From Bacteroidota bacterium (GTDB taxonomy: Bacteria > Bacteroidota > Bacteroidia > Flavobacteriales > Flavobacteriaceae): a DNA stretch of 51,013 bases. The notes below the pieces were generated by a model, which searched no databases, had not been told where the DNA came from, and saw only the letters and a program-made list of their open reading frames with translations. Each line of letters opens with the position of its first letter. The stretch's first letter is position 1. The stretch covers positions 1 to 51,013 of the forward strand of contig JAAYLC010000161.1 in assembly GCA_012522045.1 (NCBI GenBank), read 5' to 3'. The translations under genes were made by a program, and so were the position numbers. Positions 35,661 through 46,027 of this stretch are shown here, piece after piece.

Positions 35661-37328
35661 TTAGCGTCGTCTTGCGCCTTGTTTAGATTTTGAACCCAAG
35701 CGACTCATTGCACATCGGAATCCGATATAATCTGTTGCCATATCTTGCGGGAAGTAGCGACGTTGTGCAGGGTCTAACCAGTAGGCACGGTCTCTCCAAG
35801 AACCTCCTTTGATAACTCTGACTTCGTTACTGACCAAAGTTGTTCTTCTGTTTGATTGATCGTATTGTCTCTGTACATTGCCGGCACTGTCTATATAAAC
35901 TTCAGGGCGTGGAGCATTGTACATTCTGGTAGTATTTTCTTCTCCTTCTTCACCGGAGTAATTTTGATAATATCGGGTAGATGCAGGATCTCCGTCACGG
36001 AAATCTCTGTTATCACTTTGTGAGAAGTTAGTTCTCAAATACGTTTCATTTTCATCAATCGGAACTTTGATAATTTCTCCGGGCAGTCCGCGAGCGATTA
36101 ATTTTCCGGTACTTAGGGTGTCAAAGATGATGGAATCGGGAGTAATCACTCTTACTTTTCCATCGGGACCAATTGCATTTTTAGTATATACATTTCCACG
36201 GAAATAGTTAAAGTCGTTGAAATCCTGATCAATAATGGGTCGGTAAACGTCTGCGACCCACTCGGCGACATTTCCTGCCATATCATACAAACCGAAATCG
36301 TTTGGCGGATATGATTTTACGCGGGCGGTAATGTCTGCACCATCGTCACTCCATCCTGCAATTCCGCCGTAATCACCGGATCATTGCTTAAAGTTTGCCA
36401 ATTGCTCACCATAGGCGCGTCTGTTTGCCGAACGGGTGTATTTTCCGTCCCAAGGATATTTTTTTCTTCCTCTGTAGGTGTTGTATTCACGGACTTCAGA
36501 CATTCCCAACGCTGCATATTCCCATTCTACTTCGGTTGGAAGTCGGTATGCAGGCATTAAGATTCCGTCCTGACCTTTTACATAGAGATTTGTACTGTCC
36601 GCGCTTCGCTCTGCCATTTTTTGAGAGGTTCTTCCACCGCGTGTGATAGAGTCATTCCCACCATACGTTAATTCGGGAGCGTTTAAATACGTATCCGTAT
36701 TAAAAGCTTGTCCGGGCTCTACATTGTATCTCGCCCCCGGCGCAATAATTCCTTCACGCTCTAACATGTATTCGTTGACGCGGTCTGTTCGCCATTTGCT
36801 AAATTCAACTGCTTGAATCCAGCTTACACCAACAACAGGATACTCTGCATAAGCAGGATGACGAAGGTAATTTGTTGTCATCACCTCATTAAATCCTAAT
36901 CGGTTTCTCCAAACCAACGTATCGGGGACAGCTCCGTCATAAATTTTACGGAATCGCTCGTCGGATGGAGGGAAAACACGTTTTAACCAATCGAGATATT
37001 CTAAGTACATCAAGTTGGTTACTTCGGTTTCATCCATATAAAAAGATTGGACATGTTGTTGTGTTGGAGTATTGTTCCAATCGCGCATCGGGTCGTCTTG
37101 AACTCTTCCCATAGTAAAAGTACCTCCTTCAATGAAGACCAGTCCGGGACCGGTTTCTTGTTCTCTGGACTTAGGATTATACTGGAATCCTCCCTCTTTT
37201 GCGTTTAGTTTCCAACCGGTAGCACGCGAGGTATATTTATAATCGCGTGAATTGCTACAGCCCATTAAAAATGTTCCGGCTGCAACACATACCATCAAGT
37301 TTACAATAACGGTTTTTCTGAATCTCAT
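35661..37328 (-). pseudogene. gldJ: Gliding-motility lipoprotein GldJ, interrupted by an in-frame TGA
   Basis: GldJ is an envelope lipoprotein (sulfatase-modifying/formylglycine-enzyme fold) needed for gliding and for stable T9SS motor proteins. It starts with a lipobox (Cys24, TFLMGCSNS) and the block EGGTFTMGRVQ; the C-terminal half has GLYDMAGNVAEWVADVY and VIKGGSWRDRAYW. Codon 316 (36383-36381, minus) is TGA, in the middle of NFKQ-stop-SGDYGGIAGWSDD. The frame is the same on both sides (720 bases apart, a multiple of three), and the total of 555 codons is the normal GldJ length. So only a point change separates it from an intact gene. porU and porV next door are intact. Confidence 0.85.
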
Positions 37329-37356
37329 AAATTCAAGTATGATAGAATTAAAGCTT

Positions 37357-37386
37357 GCAATATAGTAATTAACGATAAATTCACAA
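37357..37386 (-). promoter_or_regulatory. Promoter of gldJ
   Basis: Minus strand: TTG (37386-37384), 19 bases, TATATTGC (37364-37357), a near match to TTG/TAnnTTTG, about 28 bases before the gldJ ATG. Confidence 0.5.
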
Positions 37387-37755
37387 TATTATTTTACGAA
37401 TCTTAGTCGATGCGTTTGTAAATTTATGCAAACCTATGTGAACTGAACTAATTTTCCTAATATTCTTTTTAAAAACTGATCGCCCTAAAACTGATTTAAA
37501 ATCATAGCTAATAAAGGTGTCTCGGTCAATTCCGGAAAATCAGGTAGGGAGGAAACATAAGAAAAATTAAAAAAACTTCGTCTCAATCTTTCTTTTATAG
37601 CATAGGTGTTTTAATATTTGTATTAGTAAATTTCTTCTTTTTTCATGGGTTTGCATCAAACAGTTTCCGATACTAGTCGCTCAAAACATCATCAAGAATA
37701 ATAAAAAGAAATGTACATTCGTTTGTGATAGTTAGATTAATTCTTATACTAATAG
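37387..37755. other. Intergenic stretch between gldJ and porU
   Basis: About 370 bases, A+T-rich, between divergent gldJ and porU. It should hold the upstream part of both promoters. A TACATTCG at 37714-37721 is a further weak -7-like match toward porU. I saw no open frame, hairpin terminator or repeat in it. Confidence 0.6.
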
Positions 37756-37763
37756 TATTTTTG
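37756..37763 (+). promoter_or_regulatory. Probable -7 element of porU
   Basis: TATTTTTG matches TAnnTTTG and lies 17 bases before ATG 37781. The -33 region shows only TTAG 21 bases upstream, so support is moderate. Confidence 0.5.
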
Positions 37764-37780
37764 AAGCGTTATTTGTACTG

Positions 37781-40700
37781 ATGAAAAAAAATCTATTTCT
37801 ACTTCTATTCCTTTGCGGCTTCTGGGTCGGGGCACAACAAATAAAAAAAGTTTCGATCAATTGGGAACAGGTTGGCGCGTCACTTGCTTCTGACGCCACG
37901 ACACATGCATCGGCTTCACTTGCTGCCGCAAACGACAATGAAGAGCTTTTAAGACTCACGCTCGGAGCTGCACCTATGTACGCCATTCATTGGGAAGAAG
38001 CACAATATGTTGATCCTACATCGGTGCGCGTTGTCAATGTAAACTACGGAATGTTGACACCCAAAGAAATGGAAGCAATAGCCCCTGATAAAATTCCCGC
38101 AGCATTAGAATATGCACTGGGAAATTCTGAAGCACGCGACAACTATTTCACCGAATTCAGAATCTCTCCTGTTATCGGTTCACCGGGCAATTACCGAAAA
38201 GTAGAATCTTTTGAAATTCACTATCAATACGGAAGTGTTGCGCGTCGCATGGATCCGCCTGCCATCACGAACTCAGTATTGGCTCAGGGAAATTGGTTTA
38301 AATTTAAAGTTGAAAAAACAGGTGTTTACAAAATTGACAAATCGTTTTTATCCCAACTCGGGATGAATGTCAACAGCATCGATCCGCGAACCCTCAAAAT
38401 ATACAGTCACGGAGGTCGATCGCTCCCCCTTTTAAATTCAGAAAACATCCATTTTGACCTGCCTGAAAATGCCATTCAAGTCGTTGGCGAAGAAGACGGC
38501 AAATTTGACGACAACGACTATATCCTTTTTTACGGAATCGGTACAGAGGGCTATGTTTTGGACAATGATTCTCACATCAATCCGTACAGTGACGACTCCT
38601 ATTATTATATCACCTACGGAAACACACCCGGCAAAAGAGTACAACCCATGGTTGAGCCTTCCGGCACAGCCGATCAAGTTATCACCACTTTTACGGATTA
38701 TCAATTTCATGAAAAAGACGAGGAAAGTCCAACAAAGTTAGGAAGGGTATGGTATGGAAATCGGTTTGACATCAATAGAGAGCAAAATTTTGCTTTTAAT
38801 TTCCCTCATATTGTCGCAGGGTCTCCTATGAATGTTACCATTAAATCTGCTGCAGCTTCAGAAAGTCAAACTTCTTTGATGGTAAACATCAACAATACTT
38901 CTCAGCCTGTCATAAACTATAGTCCGATAACGACAAGACAAATTTTAAACACCAATGTATATAGACAAAATATTACGGCAACTACACCTGAGGTAAACCT
39001 TAAGTTAACTTATAATAATTCCGGGAACCCTTCAAGTGTTGCCTATTTGGATTACATTCGAATCGAAGCAGAACGCCATCTCAGAGGTGTGGACGGACAA
39101 CAGTTAGCTTTTGGCGTGACAAATTTGGAAAATTTCGGAAATGGCATCAATGAATATCAACTGACAAATGCTTCTCAATTTACCCAAATTTGGGATGTTA
39201 CAGACCCGACATATATCGTTTCGCTGTCTAACAACAATGTTTCCGAAACAATAATTTTTAAACAAAACGCAGCGCACACTAAAAAATTTGTAGCAATCAA
39301 TCCAAATGATTATTACACTCCCATTAGAATTCATAATTCTCGTGTTTCAAATCAAAATATCAAAGGAACTGTTTTTAGAGATGAATCGGGGAACTTTCAA
39401 GATGTAGATTATTTAATTATCACCCATCCAATATTGATTCAGTCGGCACTCAAATTAGCCAATTTCCATAAAAGGACTCACAATCTAAATGTAAAAGTAG
39501 TAACAACCGATAAAATATATGAAGAATTCAGCTCAGGAAAACAAGACATCGGTGCTATACGAAATCTTGTAAGGTATGTATATTACAACGCTTCAGAACC
39601 CTCGAAACGTTTAAAGTATATTGGAATAATTGGTGACACCTCCATTGATTACAAAGATCGATTGGCAAACAACAACAATATTGTTCCTACTTTTCATACA
39701 GTAAGCCATACCGATGAAGCCAATTCATTTATGTCTGATGATTTCTTTGGAAATATGGGACCGGATGAAGGCACTATCGGCGGTCACTCTTATGATAAAT
39801 ACGGCAATAAAATGACTGATATCGACCGTTTGGATATTGCAGTCGGAAGAATTATAGCCGATAATGTATCCGACGCAAATGCGATGATCGACAAGATTAT
39901 TCACTATGCGACGGAAGCATCTTACGGAAACTGGCGTACCAATTTTGTTTTGGTCTCTGATGATGTCGATTATGCCAGCGAACGAGAGCTTCAAAAAAGT
40001 TTGGATGAACTGGGAGATGAAATTTCCGAAAAGAAACCCTATATCAACGTAAAGAAAATTCACACCGATGCCTATCAACAACAGACTTCTGCCGGTGGAA
40101 ATCGCTATCCTGAGGTTAATGAAGCCATCAAAAGTGCTTTTGATGTTGGTGCAATCGTTATCAATTATTTTGGTCACGGAGGAGAAGACGGACTTGCACA
40201 CGAAGCGATTTATACCAAAGAAAATGCGCAGGAGTTAAGGAATATAAATAACTTACCTTGTATGATTACCGTAACTTGTGAGTTTACAAAATTTGACAAT
40301 CCATTACGTATTACAGCTGGCGAATTAACTTATCTCAACCCAGAGGGCGGTGCAATTTCATTGGTAACCACCACTCGCGCTGTCTTTATAAGCGTAGGTA
40401 TTGAATTCAATAAAGCATTGGCACCTTATATGTTCGGATATGACAGAGATGTCCCGATGGTTCCTGCCGAAGCTTTAAGATTGGCAAAAAACGATGTCTC
40501 CTCCCATAATAGAAGAGCTATTTTTTATATAGGAGATCCTGCCTTGCCGCTTGCATTTCCAAAACAGGATATCGCAATTACAAAAATGAATGATATTCCC
40601 ATAGAAGAAACAACCGATACCATCCAGGCGCTGAGCAGAATTAAATTTGACGGTGAAATACGCACACTACACGGTCAATTAATTCCGGATTACAACGGCA

Positions 40701-41647
40701 TTTTGGAAGTCAAAGTTTTTGATAAGAATGTGATGCGGCGCACCTTGGACAATGACAACAACAATGTTTATTTGGATTTCGTCACTTTGGGAGAAAGTGT
40801 TTTTAACGGAAAAGCCAGCATTGTCAACGGTCGTTTCAGTTTTGAATTTGTCGCACCAAGAGACATTCAAATTCCCGTCGGAAAGGGTCGGATTAGTCTG
40901 TATGCCAAAAGAGACGGAGTGCTCGAAGACCAAACCGGCGTGAATCAAGAAGTACGCATCGGCGGATTGAATAAAAACGCGCCGGAAGACACCGAAGGTC
41001 CCGAAATCAAATTATACATGAACGACGAAAGTTTTGTTTCAGGAGGAATTACAAACAGCAGTCCGACACTGATTGCAAAATTATATGACGAAAACGGAAT
41101 TAACACTTCCAGCGGCATTGGTCATGATTTGGTCGCCATCATTGACGGTGACGAATCCAACCCTATTGTTTTAAATGAATTTTACCAAACCGAAGTCGAT
41201 GATTTCACCAATGGTACCGCCAGTTATAAACTAAACGATCTTTCAGAAGGAATTCATACCCTGACGCTCAAAGCTTGGGATGTTTACAACAACTCATCCA
41301 CAGCTGAAATTCAGTTTGTCGTTGCCGGAAATGACAAACTCGAAATTACGAGAGTATTGAATTACCCGAATCCGTTTGTAAATTACACCGAGTTTTGGTT
41401 TAATCACAACCGCCCGCATGAACCTTTGGATGTACAAGTTCAAATATTTACAGTTTCCGGAAAAGTAGTTTGGACAAAGAATCAAACCATCATTACCGAC
41501 GGATTCCTGGCACGTGACATTACATGGGACGGAAGGGACGATTTTGGAGATCGCATCGGGAAAGGGGTTTATGTTTACAAACTGACCGTTAAATCGACAT
41601 TGACAAATCAACGAGTGGAGAAATTCGAAAAACTCGTCATCCTATAA
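37781..41647 (+). CDS. porU: T9SS C-terminal signal peptidase PorU
   Basis: A 1288-residue gingipain-like (C25) sortase of the type IX secretion system; it removes the C-terminal signal of cargo at the cell surface and attaches the cargo. It has a signal peptide (1-19). The catalytic dyad is His799 in NYFGHGGEDG and Cys833 in VTCEFTKFDNP. The C-terminus is itself a T9SS-type domain, with VLNYPNPFVNYTEFWF and a final KLVIL strand, as in known PorU. porV follows by 39 bases. Confidence 0.96.
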   Translation: MKKNLFLLLFLCGFWVGAQQIKKVSINWEQVGASLASDATTHASASLAAANDNEELLRLTLGAAPMYAIHWEEAQYVDPTSVRVVNVNYGMLTPKEMEAIAPDKIPAALEYALGNSEARDNYFTEFRISPVIGSPGNYRKVESFEIHYQYGSVARRMDPPAITNSVLAQGNWFKFKVEKTGVYKIDKSFLSQLGMNVNSIDPRTLKIYSHGGRSLPLLNSENIHFDLPENAIQVVGEEDGKFDDNDYILFYGIGTEGYVLDNDSHINPYSDDSYYYITYGNTPGKRVQPMVEPSGTADQVITTFTDYQFHEKDEESPTKLGRVWYGNRFDINREQNFAFNFPHIVAGSPMNVTIKSAAASESQTSLMVNINNTSQPVINYSPITTRQILNTNVYRQNITATTPEVNLKLTYNNSGNPSSVAYLDYIRIEAERHLRGVDGQQLAFGVTNLENFGNGINEYQLTNASQFTQIWDVTDPTYIVSLSNNNVSETIIFKQNAAHTKKFVAINPNDYYTPIRIHNSRVSNQNIKGTVFRDESGNFQDVDYLIITHPILIQSALKLANFHKRTHNLNVKVVTTDKIYEEFSSGKQDIGAIRNLVRYVYYNASEPSKRLKYIGIIGDTSIDYKDRLANNNNIVPTFHTVSHTDEANSFMSDDFFGNMGPDEGTIGGHSYDKYGNKMTDIDRLDIAVGRIIADNVSDANAMIDKIIHYATEASYGNWRTNFVLVSDDVDYASERELQKSLDELGDEISEKKPYINVKKIHTDAYQQQTSAGGNRYPEVNEAIKSAFDVGAIVINYFGHGGEDGLAHEAIYTKENAQELRNINNLPCMITVTCEFTKFDNPLRITAGELTYLNPEGGAISLVTTTRAVFISVGIEFNKALAPYMFGYDRDVPMVPAEALRLAKNDVSSHNRRAIFYIGDPALPLAFPKQDIAITKMNDIPIEETTDTIQALSRIKFDGEIRTLHGQLIPDYNGILEVKVFDKNVMRRTLDNDNNNVYLDFVTLGESVFNGKASIVNGRFSFEFVAPRDIQIPVGKGRISLYAKRDGVLEDQTGVNQEVRIGGLNKNAPEDTEGPEIKLYMNDESFVSGGITNSSPTLIAKLYDENGINTSSGIGHDLVAIIDGDESNPIVLNEFYQTEVDDFTNGTASYKLNDLSEGIHTLTLKAWDVYNNSSTAEIQFVVAGNDKLEITRVLNYPNPFVNYTEFWFNHNRPHEPLDVQVQIFTVSGKVVWTKNQTIITDGFLARDITWDGRDDFGDRIGKGVYVYKLTVKSTLTNQRVEKFEKLVIL

Positions 41648-41686
41648 AAATTTAAAATTTATATTTGTTCTCAAAATTTTATACAC

Positions 41687-42850
41687 ATGAAGAAAATTTT
41701 AATTCCGCTTATACTCTGTTTATTGGCAGTTAAAGTAAACGCTCAAGGTGGTGCCGATCCGACACAAGGGCAACGCGTTATTACCACTGCAGTTCCGTTT
41801 ATGTTAATTGCCGGCGATCCGCGAGCGGCAGGAATGGGAGATATCGGAGTGGCAACCTCTCCGGATGCTTTTTCACAACAATGGAACCCGGCAAAATTTG
41901 CATTTGCCACTTCCAAACAAGCAGTCGGAGTTACTTACACCCCTTATTTAAGCAAATTGGTAAACGATATTTTTCTTGGAAATTTAACCTACTACAACCG
42001 ACTGAACGAAAGAAGCGCCATCGGTTCGAGTTTTAGATATTTCAATACCGGTGAAATCGAATTGCGCCAAACGGCAGATGATCCGGGGCGGATCGTAAAA
42101 CCTAACGAACTGATGTTTGACGTTTCCTACTCGCTAAAACTCAGTGACCGTTTTTCGATGGGAGTAGCCGGTCGCTACATCCGTTCCGATTTGAAAATAC
42201 CTTCCGAATTTAGTGACGATTCAAATGCGGCCAGCACTTTTGCAGTGGATATCGCAGGATATTATCAGAGTGAGGAAATTGCCTATGACGAATTTAACGG
42301 AAGATGGCGTGCCGGGTTTAACATCTCCAATATTGGTCCAAAACTTAAATACGACGAATTGGGTCAGGAAAACTCCTTGCCTACCAATCTCGCCCTCGGT
42401 GGTGGATTTGATTTTATACTTGATCAATACAATACAATTGGCGTAACTGCAGCTTTTAATAAATTGTTGGTTCCAACACCAAGCGATTCCAATGAAGACG
42501 GAAAAATAAATCGTGAAGATGATTATTATAATCAAAACTTTTTTGGCGGCATTTTCTCATCTTTCGGCGATGCTCCCGGCGGATTTAGTGAAGAACTCAA
42601 AGAAATAACCTGGGCATTGGGCGCGGAATATTGGTATCAGGATGTCTTTGCACTTCGCGCAGGATACTTTAATGAAAGTGAAGAAAAAGGATCACGCAAA
42701 TTTGCTTCTTTTGGAGCCGGATTCCGCTACACATCCATCAACATCGATGTATCTTATCTGTTTTCCACAGCAAAAATCCAGAGTCCTTTAGAAGGAACGC
42801 TCCGATTTGGTTTGACCTTTAATTTTGGAGATTCTTTTGTAGAAAATTAA
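41687..42850 (+). CDS. porV: T9SS outer-membrane barrel PorV (LptO)
   Basis: A 387-residue FadL-like barrel that shuttles T9SS cargo to PorU. The signal peptide ends VNAQGG; the plug-like start has FMLIAGDPRAAGMGDIGVA, a PorV hallmark, followed by SPDAFSQQWNPAKFAF. The last strand ends GLTFNFGDSF. PorU and PorV form the attachment complex, so the shared order and 39-base spacing mean one operon, probably with cdd. Confidence 0.96.
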   Translation: MKKILIPLILCLLAVKVNAQGGADPTQGQRVITTAVPFMLIAGDPRAAGMGDIGVATSPDAFSQQWNPAKFAFATSKQAVGVTYTPYLSKLVNDIFLGNLTYYNRLNERSAIGSSFRYFNTGEIELRQTADDPGRIVKPNELMFDVSYSLKLSDRFSMGVAGRYIRSDLKIPSEFSDDSNAASTFAVDIAGYYQSEEIAYDEFNGRWRAGFNISNIGPKLKYDELGQENSLPTNLALGGGFDFILDQYNTIGVTAAFNKLLVPTPSDSNEDGKINREDDYYNQNFFGGIFSSFGDAPGGFSEELKEITWALGAEYWYQDVFALRAGYFNESEEKGSRKFASFGAGFRYTSINIDVSYLFSTAKIQSPLEGTLRFGLTFNFGDSFVEN

Positions 42851-42863
42851 AATATCGGCTTAT

Positions 42864-43346
42864 TTGAAACACAAGGACATTCGCATACCTGTTGTAGTTT
42901 ATGACTCCATTGATGAACTTCCTGAGGAGATTCGGGAACTTATGGAGAAAGCAAAACATACGCGCAAAAATGCCTATGCACCCTATTCCAAATTTAAAGT
43001 CGGTGCGGCGTTACGGCTGAGTTCCGGAGAAATTATCACGGGAAACAATCAGGAGAATGCGGCTTATCCGTCCGGACTTTGTGCGGAACGCGTGGCAGTT
43101 TATAATGCCGGCGCAAATTTCCCCAAAGTTCCCATTCAAGCGATTGCCATTACAGCCGGAGCCGAAAACCATACCGTTTCCAAACCGGTAGCCCCTTGCG
43201 GTGCGTGTCGACAATCGATAGCAGAATACGAACAACGGCAAAACTCACCGATTGAAATTTATTTTATGGGCGAAGTGGGACAAATTTACAAAGTGAATTC
43301 CCTTAAAGATTTGCTCCCACTTAGCTTTGATTCAAGTTATTTGTAA
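42864..43346 (+). CDS. cdd: Cytidine deaminase (TTG start)
   Basis: A 160-residue zinc deaminase of (deoxy)cytidine. The zinc site is CAERVAVYNAG (Cys and catalytic Glu) plus PCGACRQ near residue 113; NAYAPYSKFKVGAAL is the family start of the core. The N-terminus with VVYDSIDELPEEI matches flavobacterial homologues and is only reached by the TTG at 42864; the first in-frame ATG (42942) would remove 26 conserved residues. It begins 13 bases after porV, so it may share that transcript. Confidence 0.93.
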   Translation: MKHKDIRIPVVVYDSIDELPEEIRELMEKAKHTRKNAYAPYSKFKVGAALRLSSGEIITGNNQENAAYPSGLCAERVAVYNAGANFPKVPIQAIAITAGAENHTVSKPVAPCGACRQSIAEYEQRQNSPIEIYFMGEVGQIYKVNSLKDLLPLSFDSSYL

Positions 43347-43472
43347 TTTTTCTGCTGTCAATCGACGTTACTTCTCCCCTACTTTTGTGGTAACTCCTCC
43401 TTATTATCTAAAGAGATGTTAAGCCTGCGCATTCTTTTTAGCACTCCGTTATAAAATCACAGTTTAAAATAC

Positions 43473-43480
43473 TATTTTTG
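43473..43480 (+). promoter_or_regulatory. Probable -7 element of pdhA-pdhC
   Basis: TATTTTTG (consensus TAnnTTTG) 49 bases before ATG 43530. A second match, TAATTTTG, is at 43493-43500. Neither has a clear -33 TTG. Confidence 0.45.
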
Positions 43481-43529
43481 TTATCCGTTTAATAATTTTG
43501 GTTTTCTGCCAATTTTTTACGCTATACAG

Positions 43530-44528
43530 ATGAAGAAAATAACTAAAGAAACATATCTGAAATGGTATGAGGACATGCTTTTCTGGCGCAAATTTGAAGA
43601 TAAATTAGCCCAAGTTTATATCAATCAAAAAGTTCGCGGATTTCTGCATTTATACAACGGTCAGGAAGCTGTTCTTGCCGGTGCGCTTCACGCGATGGAT
43701 TTAGAAAAAGACAATATGATTACGGCGTATCGGAATCACGTTCAGCCCATCGGAATGGGTGTGGATCCACGAAAAGTTATGGCCGAATTGTACGGAAAAG
43801 CAACCGGTACTTCACAAGGGTTGGGTGGATCGATGCATATTTTCTCCAAAGAACACCGATTTTTCGGAGGACACGGAATTGTAGGCGGACAAATTCCCCT
43901 GGGTGCGGGAATTGCTTTTGCCGACAAATATTTTGAACGCGATGCCGTAACGTTGACTTATATGGGAGACGGTGCCGTACGACAAGGCTCCCTCCACGAA
44001 ACTTTCAACATGGCGATGTTGTGGAAATTGCCCGTGGTATTTTGTTGTGAAAACAACGGATATGCCATGGGAACTTCAGTTGAACGTACAGCAAACCATA
44101 CCGAAATCTGGAAATTGGGACTTGGCTATGAAATGCCTTCCAAACCCGTTGACGGCATGAAACCGGAAGTGGTAGCCAAAGAAATGGACGAGGCCATTCA
44201 ACGCGCTCGAAGAGGCGACGGACCTACATTTTTAGAAATCAGAACCTATCGCTATCGCGGGCACTCTATGAGTGATGCGCAACATTACAGAACCAAAGAA
44301 GAATTGGCAAAAAAACAGGAAGAAGACCCCATTACGTATGTACTGCATAAGATTTACGAAAACAAATGGGCAACTGAAGAAGAAATCAAAAAGATTGACC
44401 AACGTGTCAAAGACCTCGTTTCGGAATGTGAGAAATATGCAGAGGAATCTCCTTTCCCCGAAACCAATGTGATGTACGACAGCGTATATGAACAAGAAGA
44501 TTATCCATTTTTACCTCATAAATTATAA
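43530..44528 (+). CDS. pdhA: Pyruvate dehydrogenase complex E1 component, alpha subunit
   Basis: A 332-residue thiamine-diphosphate enzyme subunit that decarboxylates pyruvate. The cofactor motif GDGAVRQGSLHETFNMA ends with VFCCENNGYAMGTS near residues 148-184; GFLHLYNGQEAV near residue 37 and RYRGHSMSDAQHYRT near 240 (the phosphorylation-loop region of the family) are typical. It is followed after three bases by the E2 gene. The beta subunit is at 26111-27091. Confidence 0.97.
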   Translation: MKKITKETYLKWYEDMLFWRKFEDKLAQVYINQKVRGFLHLYNGQEAVLAGALHAMDLEKDNMITAYRNHVQPIGMGVDPRKVMAELYGKATGTSQGLGGSMHIFSKEHRFFGGHGIVGGQIPLGAGIAFADKYFERDAVTLTYMGDGAVRQGSLHETFNMAMLWKLPVVFCCENNGYAMGTSVERTANHTEIWKLGLGYEMPSKPVDGMKPEVVAKEMDEAIQRARRGDGPTFLEIRTYRYRGHSMSDAQHYRTKEELAKKQEEDPITYVLHKIYENKWATEEEIKKIDQRVKDLVSECEKYAEESPFPETNVMYDSVYEQEDYPFLPHKL

Positions 44529-44531
44529 GTT

Positions 44532-45767
44532 ATGGCAGAAGTAATCAAAATGCCTCGGTTGAGTGACACCATGGAAGAAGGAACCATTGCCGAATGGTTA
44601 AAAAAAGAAGGCGACAACGTAGAAGAAGGCGACATCTTGGCTGAGATTGAAACGGATAAAGCCACCATGGAATTTGAATCGTTCTATTCGGGAGTGCTTC
44701 TTAAAATAGTAATTCCCGAGGAACAATCCGCACCGGTGGATGCGCTGATGGCAATCATCGGCCCCGAAGGAACGGATGTTTCCCACATAACGGATGTGAA
44801 AAAGCCGGCAGCTGCCGGAAAGAAACAAGAGCAAAAAACGGAAAAAGAAGCACCGAAGAAAGAAGCAAAAAAAGAAACCGCTACTTCTGACAAAAAAGAA
44901 ACGAAAACAACTCCGGCAACGCGTGGCGAACGCATCTTTGTTTCACCCTTAGCCCGAAGAATGGCAGAAGAACGAAACATTAATTTGATGCACGTTCAGG
45001 GAACCGGAGAAAACGGACGGATTGTCAAAGCCGACATTGAAAATTACCAACCCGGCAGCGCCGACGGATATGTTCCCGTAGGCACGGAGAGCTTTGAAGA
45101 AATCAAAAACTCTCAGATGCGCAAGACCATTGCCAAACGTCTGTCGGAATCGAAGTTTACCGCGCCGGAATTTTACCTCACCGTCGAGTTGGATATGGAC
45201 AATGCCATTGCCACTCGAAAAGCCATAAACGATGCCGGAGATGTCAAAATCTCCTTTAACGACTTGGTCATCAAAGCAGCGGCAATGGCATTGAGAAAAC
45301 ATCCTCAAGTCAACAGTATTTGGAAAGCTGATGTGACTGAGATTGCCAAACACATTCACATCGGAGTGGCAGTCGCGGTAGATGAAGGCTTGGTAGTTCC
45401 TGTTTTGCGCTTTGCCGATCAGATGAGTTTTTCTCAAATCAATGCGCAGGTAAAAGAATTGGCTGAAAAAGCACGAACCAAAAAAATCACTCCCGACGAA
45501 ATGCAGGGAAGCACGTTTACCGTATCCAATTTGGGGATGTTTGGAATTGACGAATTCACTTCCATCATCAACCAACCGAACTCGGCCATTCTCTCCATCG
45601 GAGCGATTGTTCAGAAACCGGTTGTCAAAAACGGCGCCATTGTGGTTGGCAATACGATGAAAGTTACCATGGCGTGTGATCACCGAACGGTGGACGGCGC
45701 AACGGGAGCCAAATATTTACAAACCTTTAAAAGGTATATTGAAAATCCGATAACCATGTTTGTATAA
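44532..45767 (+). CDS. pdhC: Dihydrolipoamide acetyltransferase, PDH complex E2
   Basis: A 411-residue E2. Residues 1-78 are one lipoyl domain with the lipoylated Lys43 in ETDKATMEF. A Lys/Glu-rich linker runs about 95-130 (KKEAKKETATSDKKE). The E3-binding domain follows (VSPLARRMAEERNINL). The catalytic acetyltransferase domain ends with ACDHRTVDGATGAKYLQ, carrying the active His and Asp. It lies three bases after pdhA, so E1-alpha and E2 are coupled. Confidence 0.97.
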   Translation: MAEVIKMPRLSDTMEEGTIAEWLKKEGDNVEEGDILAEIETDKATMEFESFYSGVLLKIVIPEEQSAPVDALMAIIGPEGTDVSHITDVKKPAAAGKKQEQKTEKEAPKKEAKKETATSDKKETKTTPATRGERIFVSPLARRMAEERNINLMHVQGTGENGRIVKADIENYQPGSADGYVPVGTESFEEIKNSQMRKTIAKRLSESKFTAPEFYLTVELDMDNAIATRKAINDAGDVKISFNDLVIKAAAMALRKHPQVNSIWKADVTEIAKHIHIGVAVAVDEGLVVPVLRFADQMSFSQINAQVKELAEKARTKKITPDEMQGSTFTVSNLGMFGIDEFTSIINQPNSAILSIGAIVQKPVVKNGAIVVGNTMKVTMACDHRTVDGATGAKYLQTFKRYIENPITMFV

Positions 45768-45842
45768 AACGTTCCGTAAGCTTTTTTCGCGGTGGAATTC
45801 CCACCCAAACGAGCGAGTATTTTCATCTTTAAACCAAAACAA

Positions 45843-45886
45843 AATGGTGTTTGAAGTTATAAATTTCAAACACCATTATGTTTTTT
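45843..45886 (+). terminator. Terminator after pdhC
   Basis: AATGGTGTTTGAA (45843-45855) pairs with TTCAAACACCATT (45865-45877), nine-base loop, then ATGTTTTTTA. It lies 75 bases after the pdhC stop. Confidence 0.85.
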
Positions 45887-46027
45887 AGAAAGAAATATAT
45901 TGCCGAGGTTACGCCACCCATAAAAGCTGGCTTTCACGGTTAGTTGTGTTTCGGCCTCCAGTAAAATGTTGCTTGTCTACAAATACTTTCGGTAGTAATT
46001 ACATTTTCCTTTTACTTTTCGTTGTCG

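Noticed and set aside
44949-45683. A 244-residue open frame on the minus strand, opposite pdhC
   Set aside because: Antisense shadow of the E2 catalytic domain; no motif, unusual composition.
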